DNA of 64,000 bases from Bradysia coprophila (GCF_014529535.1 NC_050737.1:2264447-2328446); one strand, 5' to 3'; numbered from the stretch's first letter, positions 23,296 to 36,720 are shown. The notes: a model not told the origin generated them from the sequence alone. Numbers and translations: made by a program.

Positions 23296-25110
23296 AAACT
23301 ATAAAAATAGAACAACTAAAGAAATTGTTATCGTTCGCTACTAGTGGGTACAATGATAAAGAAGGATTCATATTCTGCTACATGTGAAAATTTGTTATTT
23401 GGTCGAAAATATATATGGATTTGTAAATGAAATATAGTTCCCTTTTTGCAATTAAATCTCTTCATCTCGGCCACGGCTCAGGGGTGTGATGTATAAGAGC
23501 GTAAGATATTTTTCACTATTTTCAGTATTACTCTATCGTTCCACTTTACTTACAAAATCGCAAAATCAACTTTTTAGTTAGCAGAGTCAGCTATTGATAC
23601 ACCCAAGTGATGAGACCATTTCAACATGTCAGCGCAACTTAGAGAAGACTTTCACACAAGGGGTCTGGTCAAGTCTGTCTGAAGGATTTTCTTAAAAGTT
23701 AAACAAGGAAATAGGTGTTTTGAAATTGAAATAGCGGAGTTACGACTCGAAAACGCTGTCTTCAAATAGTCGGTTTTCGAAGTAGCTGTTATTACCGCCC
23801 TTGCTTCCTACTTCCCGACTATTTTCATAAGACAGTCCAAACTTGTCATATTCTCCTTCAGACGTGGTATGACAAGACCAGAGTCAGCCACATTCTTGCG
23901 AGTTCTACCAGCTATGAAACCACTCCCAACAACACTAATAAGTATGGTTCCACCTAACAACATTACTGCGCATCAAGCGATGCCCTTTATTTATAATTCA
24001 TCTATTTCTGATATTATTGTCAGAAAAGTTTCGACGTAAACATTGTAGCATTGTGGCTGCGACTGTTGCTAACTTCAAACGTAGGTACGAACAGTCGAAA
24101 TAAATTCGAAACTTATTTTATTTAACGAATATTTTATTTATTTCCTTTCTTTTATAACTTAATTTAATTCAAGTTTTAATATCGAAGTCAGTCAAACTTA
24201 AATTAAAGATATGATTGAGTTGATCACTTTAGCTCATTCAATCATTATGCTAACTCTTTTATCATCTTCGTGCGGTGGTGAATTGATTTTTCGATTAATT
24301 TTGCGTGGTCTTATGAGGGACCCGTATGCATGTGGTAGGCTTTCATATTTTTTGTTAAACCAATAAGTCAAGAAAAAGATGGCCATCAGAACATGTAGAC
24401 GGTTTTGATAGAATTATTGTTATATGGAGGAGTTTTTTTTTTTTTTTTTTCATTTAAACCACTAGACGAATTAGTTTAACGGTCCCGATGAATGGAATTG
24501 TTGAAGTTTTATGTTTTTTAGGTCGAAATTTTCTTGGAACTAAATTGTGGAATTTGTGGAAAATATTCTTTGTTGGTGGATTCCGTCTCGTTGTTTATAA
24601 TATTTTAAGACTTTTTTCAACACTGTACAACAGAAAAAAAACTTTTGGTATTTCACCTTCTTTAATTCAACGAAGATGCGTCACTTACACAAAATTCAAA
24701 AATCAATTGAGCTAAAGTGAATGGTATAAATGTTTTCAAAATCAACCCAATTTACAGAAAAAGAAAATCATTTTCGTTTTAAAGTTTCCGCCCATATTTT
24801 TTCTTGACTAAAATTCACTGTACAAGCGTAATGTTAAATTTGGATTTATCAAAATACGGATTGGATACACGTATTGGAATTCATATATGTGATGACTTAG
24901 GAGACATTAACCTAATTTATGACGAAAAAAAAGGAAAAAGAAAACAAACGAAAATCAAATCAATTTTACATGTGAGTAATAAACAAAATGTTACTTTTGA
25001 TGCCTCACGTTACCGAGAAAAAAAAATCATCCGCCTCGAAAATTGTTCCATATCCTACCCAAGCATAACACACTTTCACACACTCAAATTTTATTTATTG
25101 AGTTGATGTT
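23296..25110. other. no firm gene; one unexplained 100-codon ORF
   Basis: 1.8 kb between wolframin and VIP36, which converge here. A T-run lies at 24427-24450. Plus-strand ORFs 24488-24715 (75 codons) and 24804-25106 (100 codons, ending at the VIP36 3' end) match nothing I recognise. Confidence 0.35.
25094..25099 (-). terminator. poly(A) signal of VIP36
   Basis: TTTATT on the plus strand (AATAAA on the minus strand) begins only 12 nt past the stop at 25111-25113, predicting a very short 3' UTR. Confidence 0.6.
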
Positions 25111-27496
25111 TTACCACAATTTTCGGGAATTTTCCTTACGTTGTTGGTAGTACATGATTCCGAATATCGTTGCTACAACAGCCACTATCATTCCCAATAG
25201 CAAGATAAAGAAAATCTGTAAAAAATTTTGTTTTTTAGAAAGAAGACAGTTACGCGAAAAAATGAAACATTTTCATGAAAATAATTAAGTTTCTTCGTTA
25301 TAAATCCTAAATCAAGAGGACAGTAGCAGGTTTGACCGTTTCACGATCTATAACTATCATTTCCCGAGCGAAAAATGTTCTTTTGAGGGTAGTTGCACCT
25401 TTACTTTTTACATGAACATGATACCCTAAACTTTAGGGCCTAAAGTGTACCCTCTCTCGCCATGCTGTTTTTGTGAACTGTCACTTTAAACTTGGCTGGT
25501 GCTATGGCAGTAATGTCCAATAGAATCTACCATCACACGTGTGTCTATCGTGTCAAAAAATAGTTATTTGTTTACCGAGGGAAGAAAATAGTAAATTTCA
25601 AGGAGTTTTTGAGTTGGAATTTCCTTTTTCTCTCAGAGGTGAACACAATGTTTTTCATGGAGGTGAGACGGGATTCACCGTCTGTCTTCACCATACCATT
25701 TTTGAAAACATAAACAAAGTCACAGTTCAAGTGAGTAAAGTTCTATTTGCTCCCTACGTGATAGAAAATGCTGCACTTTTATCACTAGAAATGCCATGAC
25801 CAATCGTCAACAAAACATAATTTTATCATGGCTTATTGAGGGGACAGAAGGAAATATATGTCGGAAAGTCACTTTTACAATTTTGTTTATCGGTCAATTC
25901 TGAGTCAGGTACTGTGAAGAAATAGTTATTTATTCACCAAGGGGAAAGAAGTTTACAATTTCATTTCGAGGGTGTTGTTTGTATCAGAGTCACAAACGAT
26001 ATATCAGAACGATCACAGAAACACCCACTGTACTTAGCACGTTGGCAAAAATGATTTTTTAATTTACCTTGATGTTTGACATTCCCGGTTTAGGGTCATC
26101 CGCTCTCGGTCTGGGTGCTTCAAATAGTAACGCTTCTGGTACGATATTCATGCGGTTCAAGGAATTTTGTTGCTGCAACAAACAAACACAACGATAGTCA
26201 AGTTAATAGTTCGCTTGTGCTTTCGTCACAAATATATTCTTCTTACATTTGTTGGCGTTGTTTCATAGAATCGGAAGGCATAGATGTCATGGTTATCGGA
26301 AAGATCACCGGTAGTTGCCGATGCTCCGAAATAATAGCCGGTCGGTAGTTTAACACCTTCGACGCGAAAGCATTGTTTCCATTCGTTCTTGTTTTCGATA
26401 TCAGTCGATACGGTCAACACGTCATCTTCATATCGTATGCTCAATAACGTATCATAGTCATTATTTCGAAATTTCGCTTCACAACCAGCCAGTTGTGTGT
26501 GGGTGCCGTCTCGATCGTGGTCATAAGTCAATGAACCATTATTTACCATGGCACTTATGTAGGGATGTTGATGCTATAACGGTAGAGTTAACAGTAATAA
26601 CAATCTCATGGTATTGCATATATACACAAGCACATACATTATGTGGTCCATTGTGGTTGCTGTATGTGTCTAAGATAATGGCTAATCCACTAAAATAATC
26701 TTTGCTACCAAAAACTGGTCCCGGTACCATTCTGTCCTTGGCATACCATAAAGCTAATCCGTCTCCAAACAACTCCTTTCCTTTGCCATGCACTTTGAAT
26801 TGAACGATAAGTTCCCAGTTCTGAACCATGCATTGCTGGAAAACGGAATTATTGTCGGGTTAGTCGGGTCATGATTACAGATCTCATAATGATATAGTGG
26901 TCAGAGTAATGAATGGTCTACGAGTGAATGATAGAAAACCTTTCCATTCACAAGGCCGTTATTCAATTGTCGTTATGAGATCTTAATTTTTATATCCTGG
27001 ATTGTTGTCGCAAGCATCGACATAAATATATCCTAGGCATAGGAAGGAATTCCGTGCGTCTTTTTCGTACTTTTTTTTATTTCATTTCCGTTAGTAAACT
27101 TACCACTTGATTCCACAAACTTCCACTTTTCGACTGTAGATCTGCCGTTAACCTTACGTAGTTCGTTGATACCATTGTGCTCCCATAAAAATCCCAAAAC
27201 GGTATCTGAATACCCGCACCTATAAATTATCATAAATTGTTCATTTAACCATTCCTATTAAATTTGCATTGTAGCCATTGTAGCGCAGTGAGTAAGCCAA
27301 AATAATCAGTAAACAATAGTCGTCATAGGTCGTGCAATATCCAAGACCAACAATTTTAATTAAATTTACCTTGGTATGGCTTGACTAGAGAGTGTTCTCT
27401 TTTCATGTAGCTATCGTGGTCAGTTTGTGCATTGGTTTTTAAGCACAATATTAGTATCAATGTGAAACATATCAAATTTTTCGATAATTTTTGCAT
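25111..27496 (-). CDS. LMAN2: VIP36 / LMAN2 L-type lectin, ER-Golgi cargo receptor
   Basis: Six exons join in phase: 27496-27370, 27219-27104, 26835-26638, 26573-26247, 26172-26068 and 25215-25111, giving 325 aa. VIP36 binds high-mannose glycoproteins and ferries them between ER and Golgi. Residues 1-23 are a signal peptide. The L-type lectin domain covers about 43-250, with HGKGKELFGDGLALWYA, PVFGSKDYFSGLAIILDTYSN, MVNNGSLTYDHDRDG, ENKNEWKQCF and LPTGYYFGASATTGDLSDNHDI. Expected sugar and Ca2+ ligands are present: Asp106, Asp137/Asn141 and His166. One membrane helix (292-313) comes from the last exon, followed by a short cytosolic tail YYQQRKENSRKLW. The tail ends in LW, not the KRFY of mammals. 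Intron 5 (850 nt) contains a diverged internal duplication. Confidence 0.95.
25551..25975. repeat. diverged direct repeat within VIP36 intron 5
   Basis: AAATAGTTATTTGTTTACCG followed by AGGGAAGAAAATAGTAAATT (25557-25600) resembles AAATAGTTATTTATTCACCA with AGGGGAAAGAAGTTTACAAT (25919-25960). The 86-codon ORF at 25539-25799 overlaps the first unit and matches nothing. Confidence 0.5.
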
Positions 27497-28963
27497 TTTG
27501 AAATTTATTTGGTAAAAATTTTTTATATTTATTGGTTAAGGTTGCAAAGTTTGACAGCTAAGCTAGTGATGCCGTCCGAATTTGAAAATGCAAGCACGTG
27601 AAAAAACAACAACAAAATTGATATTAAATCTAAATACAACGGAAAACGCCATCTATCATTGTTCTGAAGGATAGAGACGCATCTTTGAATAAAAGGCAAA
27701 GGGATGTGTAGATCATTCTAAGCCTTGATTTCCACTTACGAAAAAAGCACTCCGTTTTCTCTTCGTTTGCTCTTTAAACAATAGAAAAGAGGCGTAGTTT
27801 AGGTACATGGAGGCAAAGCGGCGTGTTTTTTGTGAGTGTAAACCATACTTAACACTAAATTTCGTGTGATTAAGTCGTTTGAATGTTATTGAATCGAGAA
27901 CGAAGACTCCTTTTTATTCTGAGGAATAGTTATTTCTGAATCTGAAGTGGACTGGTGCACGGTATATTTTAGGCAATTTCGTGAGAAGCAGCCCGAACGA
28001 ACTGAGAGGACGCCAATAGAAGTAGGTGGGAAATTCTGAAATTGTATTTCCAAGACTACCAGCAAGGTGTGGAAGAGGTGTGCGATTTATTCAGACAAAA
28101 TTTTTGTTCTTTCCCTATGAAATATGTGCATATGTGTGTATCAATGATGTTGGCAAATAGTCTACTTTAATTGTTATTGTTCAGAGTGGCACAAGTAGTT
28201 TGTATCTGTTGTGGACTTCGTTTTGTTGTGGATTTCACGAATTGTATGCCGAACGAAGTGAAAGTGACAAGCGATAATACCTGGTTTGTACTTCCTTAGG
28301 TGTAGTTGATATCGGATGTTGTTGTTACATATACTATGTGTGATCTACAGCGTTCTTTTTGATCTATTTGTTCCATGATCCATGCGTTTCCTAAGTTGGT
28401 CAAAAATCCGTCTGTTTTCCATTTCCATTTCGCCTCTTATATTTGTGTCAATTTCGTCTATTTTCGGAGTAATGGTATGGGAAGTCTTGGTGCTCTAACG
28501 CTGGAGTAAAGGTTCTCATGACCCAAAGAAGGTAGAGAAGAAACAGAACCATGATCGTCATCGTAATCTGAGGACTGCATGTCTCGAATGAACTCAACTT
28601 CTGTCGTTTCCTGCATATGTCTAGCGAACTTGATAACTTTGTCCTGTTCTTTGTAGGTTATCAACATCAGTAAGAAGTTTGTCAATATAATTCTCTAGTT
28701 TCATTAATATGTGCTGTAACTTGTTCTTTAAGAACTTTGGTATCTACCAGAACGTCTTTCAATACATTTTAAACGGCCGCGTTCAATTTATGACAACACT
28801 GAAACAAAACTTCAACAAAAGCAAATTTTTACACAATTTTCATCATTGATCTACGCGAAATGTCACCAACATGTCATAACCATTAACCTCTTCTGTCTTT
28901 CCAAAAAATATATTTTCGGTAAAATCGAAACATTTAAACAAAGATTCGATTCCGTCAGTCAAG
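27497..28963. other. divergent intergenic region between VIP36 and mRpL1
   Basis: About 1.5 kb that must carry both promoters. A minus-strand ORF at 28458-28685 (75 codons) is not recognised. I see no clear core promoter motif. Confidence 0.35.
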
Positions 28964-30281
28964 ATGATTTCATGTGTCGCTACTCTACGGCAATTAGTTA
29001 TCAGACCGCTGGTCGTTCACCACGTTCAATTTCTTCATTCAACACCGGCAAACTCGGCTGCCCGCAAGGGTACAAGAGAAAAGGCGAGGAAGAAGAAAGT
29101 CAAAGTGGAAATTGAAAAGATCGGTTTCATTCCGCATAATCAGCGCGGAAAGGACAGGTATGTCAATTGACAATAATTACGAACTAATTTAGTGTTTCAT
29201 CATCAAAATCCACTACGTTACAGATTGAATGCGTTACGCCAAGAGAAACACATCGACGATTCCTGGAAGTCAGAATCCATTGATAATGTATGGATCGGCA
29301 GGTATTGCAAGTGGCGTGTATATTCGGTACCTGAAGCAATTGAATGTCATCGGGAGACTCATCACCCATCAATGTATAACGAACCGAACGCATTGCTGAA
29401 CGTAACCATTGAGTTAAATATGCAAGGCGAGAAGGCTACGAGATTTGTTGATAAATTTACTCGTTTGGCCATGATACCCCACAAATTCGACCTGAATGAA
29501 GAGCGCAACATCTTGGTCCTGGCTAAAGGCGACGTAATTTGATTCAATGATTTGAATGCGAACGTAACTGTAAATCAAGTGGTTAACCATTCTTTGCAGG
29601 ATATTTTAAAAGAAGCTCGAGATGCTGGTGCTGCGCTGGTTGGCGGTGTCGACGTTATTCAAAACATTCAGAGCGGTGACGTTAAGCCTAGCGAATATCA
29701 ATATGTGGTGGCTCATCCAAACATTATGGGGGAAATGGTAGCCGTTCGAGGATTGTTAAAAAGGAAATTTCCGAGTCCACATAATGGAACACTAGGTGTT
29801 GATCTAGCTGAATTGGTCAGCAATTTATTAACCGGAATTCAGTATAAGGCTGTCAAGGACGACTATCAGCAAAATTATGGTGAGATCAATACGTCTATCG
29901 GAACGGTAAGTTACTCGAAAGAACAGATAATCATATAATTGTCTCATAGCTTCTGTTGACGTGATCGTCCATCAGTGTCACATTTTTTCCTTATATTTGA
30001 ACTAAAAACTTCCAATTTGTCACATTTAGCTGAACATGGATAAAAAACATTTGGAAGAAAATTTAGTTGCGTTGTTGACCGACGTGAACAAACAGCGTCC
30101 GAAGCGCGAAGGAAGATTCATCACCAGAGTTCTGTTGAAGAGTCCACCGTCCAGCGAAATGTTCAAAATTGACCCGTTTTTGTACATACCTGAGGAACGA
30201 ATAGTGGAGGGAAAATCGCAAAAGAAAGAGGTAGTAAGTGACGAGCAGGACGAGGACAAAGAAGCCGAAGCGAAAAACTAG
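28964..30281 (+). CDS. mRpL1: mitochondrial large-subunit ribosomal protein uL1m
   Basis: Four exons join in phase: 28964-29157, 29224-29533, 29600-29905 and 30030-30281, giving 353 aa. uL1m belongs to the L1 stalk of the mitochondrial 39S subunit. The N terminus ([20 protein letters not shown]) is basic and hydrophobic, fit for mitochondrial import, and is followed by a Lys-rich linker. The L1 domain begins about residue 90 with [20 protein letters not shown], then [20 protein letters not shown] and [17 protein letters not shown], the standard ribosomal L1 core. [15 protein letters not shown] matches the second L1 block. The acidic C-terminal tail ([14 protein letters not shown]) is longer than in human (325 aa). 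The ORF runs past its donors in other frames, so exon ends rest on phase and GT..AG. Confidence 0.94.
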
Positions 30282-30309
30282 AATTCGGTTTATTCATTTT
30301 GTTAAGTAA

Positions 30310-30315
30310 AATAAA
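30310..30315 (+). terminator. poly(A) signal of mRpL1
   Basis: AATAAA 29 nt after the TAG stop of mRpL1. Confidence 0.65.
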
Positions 30316-30661
30316 TTTAGTGATCGAAGTAGGATGTTTTTTTGATGTTCCATCGATTCGTAGATTGGTTGCAATCACATAACGGGAAATATGATTTGAT
30401 AACCGAAAGTTCCTCTTACTTCTTACCGAATATTCTATTCCTTTCAATAAACTGCTCAAAAAATAACTTCAGGCACAGTCTTCCAATACGAATACTTACT
30501 TTGCACATTCGATTCACACCTACCATCTCCAAAATCCTTAAATTGTATTTTGTCAATCCGAAAATTAAATTCCAGTTTGGCAGAGAAAACCCAAAAAATT
30601 AATGAAAAATCAAAAATCGCAGTTTTCGCCTTTTGGAGTTTTCGTGTGAACACATGAAAAC

Positions 30662-31195
30662 GATAATGGATTTTACATACTGAGGGCGTTGAAAGTAGTG
30701 CTTGAAACATGAAAAGTACGGCTTTCAATGCATGTAGTATGTAATATATATTACACACTTGTCACGGAGAAGTCGAGGCTTGCCGAGACTGATAGTGACA
30801 AGTGTGTACTCTATTTTATTACATAAGCGAAAACGAGACAACTACATAGAACTGAAGTGTAATTTTTGAATTATTCTTCTAGCCCTCACTTGGAAGGGCT
30901 GACATTTAGGGTTTAGCAAAATGTCAGGATTCGGCACATTTCAAGTGAATGCGAGGAATTTTGACATCCGAACACCGCGCGTATGTGATAATAGTATTTT
31001 ACATGAAAAGTAGAGTTTTTGTGTGAATTTTATTGATACGAGGCGAAGCCAAGGTCAATAAACACAAGAAAACAAGACTTTTCATTTTTTATTCCGAGTT
31101 ATGTAATGGATTTGACATGCTAAGGTCGTCGAAAGAAGTGCTTGACACATGAAAAGTACGGTTTTCGACGCATTAAGCATGTAAAAACCATTACA
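30662..31195. repeat. composite palindromic repeat with a duplicated ~85-bp module
   Basis: A module with GTGCTTGAAACATGAAAAGT and ACGGCTTTCAATGCAT at 30662-30745 recurs at 31111-31195 (GTGCTTGACACATGAAAAGT, ACGGTTTTCGACGCAT). Between them lies a palindromic core ACACACTTGTCAC...GTGACAAGTGTGTA at 30761-30808 containing GTCGAGGCTTGCCGAGAC. The core and about 100 nt beyond are shared with 53334-53478. Confidence 0.75.
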
Positions 31196-31871
31196 ATACT
31201 GTATGTTATAGATTTTTTTTTCGTAGCACTAAGTGCGTATGAGCGAATGAGAGGTTCCAATCCAATTCGCTAAAAAAAACCTTTTAGCCTAAGTTAGGAA
31301 CAACGTTTTTCCTAAAAGACGGAGGACATAAGCGATATTTCAATACTAGCTAGGAAAAATTTCTTTGCGTCTAGTGTGCCTAAACTTTAATACAACATTT
31401 TTCCCGGGATATGATTGACTACTAGAAATTGTGGTTTCTTAAACTGTCATCGATAATACAAAAGAATCTGACAGCGCAGACCCCGAGATGAAACAATAGG
31501 TTGTCGTTTCGCCAACTCTCTTACTTAAACACTCTATTAAAAAAATACTTAGGAGGATCTGAATTAAGGACTATTATTAGTAAATTTATTTACCGAATTC
31601 ACTGAAATCTTCCAAAGATTACCGAAATTTACTAAAGTTTGCCGAAAATACAGCGTAGATATTTATATCGTCACTAAGAAGTAAAAATCATACATAGAAT
31701 GGAGTGACATCTGTCGATCGTGAAATTAATTTGTCTCTAGTTTCATTGCGGTAATTTGCTAGCTGCGATAAATTACTTTCAAGAAATTTTTTCATGTGTC
31801 GGGGCCGAAAATTAGGGAGTTTAGAGATTTTTCTCTGGTTTTCGAACCCTTACATGATTTTTTTTTTAAGT

Positions 31872-31951
31872 ATCTGTTTTGGACGATTGATTTTAGGAAC
31901 TTTCGCATGTACAACTCGCGAAATTGCCAAAAACAATCGTCCAAAACAGAT
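31872..31951. repeat. small inverted repeat, perfect 18-bp arms
   Basis: ATCTGTTTTGGACGATTG (31872-31889) and CAATCGTCCAAAACAGAT (31934-31951) are exact reverse complements; weaker pairing continues inward. The ORFs present on both strands here come from this symmetry. Confidence 0.75.
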
Positions 31952-32044
31952 GTAAAAGATGTTAAATTCCTGAATTTCCGCCTTGCTCGTCTTAGACCAA
32001 GTATACAAGCAATTTTCCATTGTAATTCGATTCGTAGCATACCT

Positions 32045-32520
32045 TAAACAATGAAAGATGCAGCATAATTGTCGATCTCAGCAACTCAAAATTGCTGGTG
32101 TGAGTTTTCGACTTGATTATTTGATAATGTCCTATCACAGGACGGAATTTATAAAATACCTAAATTCAAGATACAAGAACGAGAAAATAAATACTACTAA
32201 GTTAGTTCGTCATATATTAAGTACGAAGTATTGCTGGGAACAGACGACCTACTTTCAGTTGCTTAGGTAGACAATTATGCTGTAGTTATTCATTGTATTC
32301 AGATTTTCACCACAGGCTAAACAATAGCAAGCTCAGTATAATTGTCCACCTCAACCTCTCAAAATTACTCGTCTTTTCCCGGCCTAAATATCTTGAAACA
32401 TATTCTGCGTCTTTTATTTAATTATCACGCAATAGAGAATATCAAATCCCACAAACAAGAAACCACGGCATAAAATTGCTACTGGGATTCCAGGCAATTT
32501 GTTGCCGAAAACAACCCACC
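32045..32520. repeat. diverged direct duplication with ~273-bp period
   Basis: TAAACAATGAAAGATGCAGC at 32045 with ATAATTGTCGATCTCAGCAA resembles TAAACAATAGCAAGCTCAGT at 32318 with ATAATTGTCCACCTCAACCT, and more loosely related text follows both (TATCACAGGACGG / TATCACGCAATAG; GCTGGGAACAG / ACTGGGATTCC). An old duplication, non-coding. Confidence 0.5.
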
Positions 32521-32690
32521 CAATATTTTGGTACAATTTTAACGAGTCATGTCTTTAAAAAAATAATCTTGTAAAAAGTAATACATTTTTTACCAAAAAA
32601 ACAATTAAGTATTAGAAACATTATTAATTTAGAAAGACATGTTATACGGCAGCAATTGTGTTTTGTTGAAGCGAGCGGGTTTTTTATTGT

Positions 32691-32793
32691 TGTCAAGTTG
32701 AATTTCCATGTAGACACTGATATGGTTACCACTAAAGTTACCATTTCTTTCGTCTGGTATTACACAGTTTGTATATGGAAATTCAACCTGACA
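32691..32793. repeat. MITE-like element, ~22-bp terminal inverted repeats
   Basis: TGTCAAGTTGAATTTCCATG (32691-32710) faces CATATACAAAC-side partner TATGGAAATTCAACCTGACA (32774-32793); 19 of the 20 outer positions pair. Total length 103 bp. Confidence 0.75.
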
Positions 32794-35700
32794 AAAAAAA
32801 CTCTACTAGTCGTATAGGTCGTATACCACTTGCGTTCGAAGTGTCACACATTCGGGTTAAATGTAAAATTGCACGAATATTGAAGACGGATTCCGGGATT
32901 TGACAGTTCAAGTATACATGGATTCTGTATTTTGACACTTTTTTTATTGTTATACCTGCGAAAACCAAGCCATCAACTTAAAAAACTAAAAAAAAACTTA
33001 AAAAAAGTTCTCATTTACACTATCTAAGATAGATGTTAGTCTGATTTTAGCATAAATATTGTGTTTTGCTAATGTGTGTTAATATAAAAAGTGTTTAAAG
33101 GCAAACAAAAGTGATCTGAAAATTTAAGAAATTGAGTGTGTGCATACATCCAGTAACAAAGCCAAAAAAAAGGACGGAAAAAATATACATTGTAAACGTG
33201 AAAAAAATTTTCAATTCCAATCGAACACAAATTGTTTAAAAAAAACTAAAGTGAATTTTTTTGTTGTTGTTGTAATCCGCAATTTGTCAAACCGAAATTT
33301 TCACCTTTTATTCAATTCGTACGACAGTGTGAAATTTACATTTTTCTTTTCTAGTGAAACATTTTGCTATAACAGAACCTTGTCCTCTTGAAGAAGTAGC
33401 GACAATTGGCACATAAATAAAAAGTAGATGAAGGTATTTTTGTCAAACATTGTCGGTTTTCTATGTTGTTCCTAGGTTTTCTTTATAAATTTTTTTTGGT
33501 CAATTTTTATTTTTGTGCTTAACAAACAACACACGGAAAAACTGTAATCTATTTTGACAAAATAACACCCGACATTGCGGTAAAATGAAACTGAATTTAT
33601 TGATAAAGCAAATTTATTTTTTTTCGTAGCGTACACATAAAAATATGACATACAGTCCGAGCATTTTCCATTATTTTTGTTGTACATAAATATCAGCTCA
33701 CAATATTTAACTTAGAACATATTTTATTGTTGCCAATTGGTACAATTTTCATGGTTTTACCAGTCCCTGTTCAAATGTCATTTCTTGAATTTTTCAAGAA
33801 ATCCAAATTTTGACAACAACGATTTATAAAATATTTCATTGACATTGACTAGGCAATTGCCTAAAATTGCTTGTTTCATTTACTACATTCGAACATTTTT
33901 CATGCTGAAGTGTACCCGTGATAAATAGAAAGAAAGGGGAAAAGAAACACTCAGCCTCCAGCATCTTAATCCATCAATCGATTCTTTATTTTTTGATATC
34001 ATTTTACAAACATTTATTCCATACACACACGCACACACACATCCCATATTGTTTGAAGTAATTAAAAATTCGAAAAAAATACTTTTTTTTGTTCACAAAA
34101 AATTCACACTTTGTTTGTGCATTGCGCTAAAGTTTGACATATTCTATTTGTTTCGTGCAGAAAAATTGTGGTTTTGTTTTGGTTTTGTTTACTTTGGTTA
34201 TTTATTTTTCTTGTAAAATAATAATTTTTGTGCTTATTTTGATGATTGAAGAGGAAAAAGAAAAACGCTAACGTTTACTGTAACAAACAAACAAAAAATA
34301 ATAAGAAACATCAACAACAATATACAAAAAATTCTGTTTATTTGACGATATATTCCCTAATTTCCTGCTGGATGATTCTAATCGCTTCTAATCACCATCG
34401 AAATGACTGACAAAAACAAAAAAGGTTATAATTTTTGCAATTGAATTTTTTATTATTTCATTTAAAAACAAACAAAACTTTTTTTTTAGGTTTATTTTCC
34501 TTATACCAATATGTTTCCCCCTGCAATTGATGTGTTATACATAAATGGTTCATGGGTATCCAATCCACAGTGTTGCAACACTGCCTACATTCATATACTA
34601 TACATACACCGCTAAGACCATATTCACAACATTATTCGATGTTATGATTTCGTTCACTTGGGTTTTGCATTATTTGCTCATTTTCATACCATTTATACAT
34701 TTGAATGGGCAATATTGTAGACAGACTGAGCCCGATACCGATTGTACGAATTTCTTTATTTTTGTCGTGTCGTTCGGTCACCAATATTGTGCATACAAAA
34801 AAAGACATTATCCACTCGAATATCAATTATTGTCCATCCCACAATTGAATATAATATCATTTTGATCCACGTAGAATGACCTTCGTTCGTCACATTGAAC
34901 CATTTCAAGGTTATACATACATCCATGCATTGTGTACCCTCTCGGGATCGATAAAGATTCGGCTCCATCTCTGGTGGGTGGGAATGTTATCGTTGGGCTT
35001 AGCACAACGTTTGTATTTGTTTTACATCTACGCAATTCAATTGACGATGATGAATATCTCTTGTTGTCGACAACAATTGACATCTGTTTTTCGATAATAT
35101 TTACCAGTCAATGTTCCGAATGAGATGAGTTCATCCCGCTCTAAACGAGCGAAGCCCAACGTCATTTGGTTTTACTTCATTTCAACTCCGGATTGATATG
35201 CAGCCACTTTCTTGATTCGTGTCATCTTCCTGCTTCAATTATTATCAATTTATTATACGACGGGCTTGCGAAACAACTTGCGAAATATTTCGTGGGTACT
35301 CAACCAGTGGATAGATGTAGATAGACCAACAAGATCGTCCTTCCAGTGAACTCCAGAATGTCTACAGGTTACTGGATTCGTGTGAAAACAGTGTCAATGA
35401 TAGAGAACAGTTACTGGTCGGCCCTCCGGATTTTTTCCACTCAATATTTAGATAGGATTGTCTTACTAGTCTATACGATTATGGAGGGGATACGAACAAA
35501 TTCTCGTAATTAGTACGTGCGTTTGTTGGTATGCAATAGCGCAAGCAAAAATGATCTCTAATATCGAATGTCCTACGAAAGACCTTAGCTATCTTCTCGA
35601 TATTGATCTATATATTCTTGTAAATTTGTGTTGGTAATTCCCCTATTTACTGGCTCAAACCCACATCAATCGTCAATTTCTTACGCTTCAACGTCTGTTT

Positions 35701-36600
35701 CGGCATTTCTCTCTCCCGGACACTATCTCATTCCTTATTACAGTTTCAATTAGGACAACTAAAAAAGAAGCAGCAATCCGGTGTCATCATGATTGACTAA
35801 TCTGATTTAAAGATTGGAAAGAGAAGAGACCGGAATGGCAAGTCTTCGTCTGCAGACAAGAGAACGAGTTATAAGCGACTGCAATCATAAATTTAGTTCC
35901 TTTCGTCGTACTCACAATACTGAGCCTCTTCGTTGGGGTCTGACATCGTTCAGCTAAAGTTGTTGAAAATAGTGTATCCTGTTTCAGGAGGTTTTAATTA
36001 AATAGTCAGTTCAATAGTCAGTGTGTTATTGTAACTAACCCAAACACTAACAATTTTTGTTGCTTCTGAACGTTGTTTTTTGTCAACGTAGATTTTTTGG
36101 CTCGTTTTGAAGCAAGATAATATGTTTTTAATGAACGAAGTTGACCAGCCAAGACTCAAACCATCCACAATGTTTAAGTAACTGAATCGATTCGTTGTTT
36201 CTATCCTGAGAAATTTGATTGGAACATTATTATTGTATGGTTCGCAGAACAGTGGTCTCGTCGTGCGTGTATAGTTGAACGAGACACACACTGATAGTCG
36301 CTATTTTGAAAAGAGTTTGGAAGCAAATGTCATGGGACGATATTTCCCTCTTCCTCCTTTATCTTAAAGAACAATTTTTCTTCATCATAGAGTAACTTGT
36401 AGCACTCAAGCACTCATAAATGTCGTATCGATGTAATGCATCAATCACAAGCAATAGATTGAAAACTCTTGGTGCGATATCCTGAAAATTAGTACCACCG
36501 TCAGTCAGATTCTGTGATCTTTTTCGCTGATCAGTGACAACGGCGAAACAATAATAATCTTTCAAATCCGGTTCTTCTTTTGTTCAACGTAGAACGTAGC

Positions 36601-36720
36601 ATCTAGTATGCGATACGAAATCTTATACTTCACCAGTTTTAACATTCGTTTTGCTATTACGACAAAATAATCCAGACCTCAACGCTAATTTGTATCGTCA
36701 CTGTCGATAACAAGATGACT
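36601..36720 (-). repeat. dispersed repeat, GTTATCGAC family, copy 1
   Basis: On the minus strand the copy starts GTCATCTTGTTATCGACAGT and ends near GGTGAAGTATAAGATT...CATACTAGAT. It shares order and spacing of these blocks with the copies at 39.4, 41.7, 48.5 and 55.4 kb. Confidence 0.6.

Noticed and set aside
25539-25799. 86-codon ORF in VIP36 intron 5
   Set aside because: It overlaps a diverged internal duplication of the intron and has no recognisable feature.
28458-28685. Possible fragment of a retroelement gag (RAPRLPIPLLRK resembles an LPxxxLP motif)
   Set aside because: One weak motif only; no other part of such an element nearby.
34545-35123. Overlapping ORFs of 60-106 codons on both strands
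   Set aside because: Several frames are open at once on both strands with no family similarity; this looks like chance in AT-rich DNA of low stop density, not a gene.
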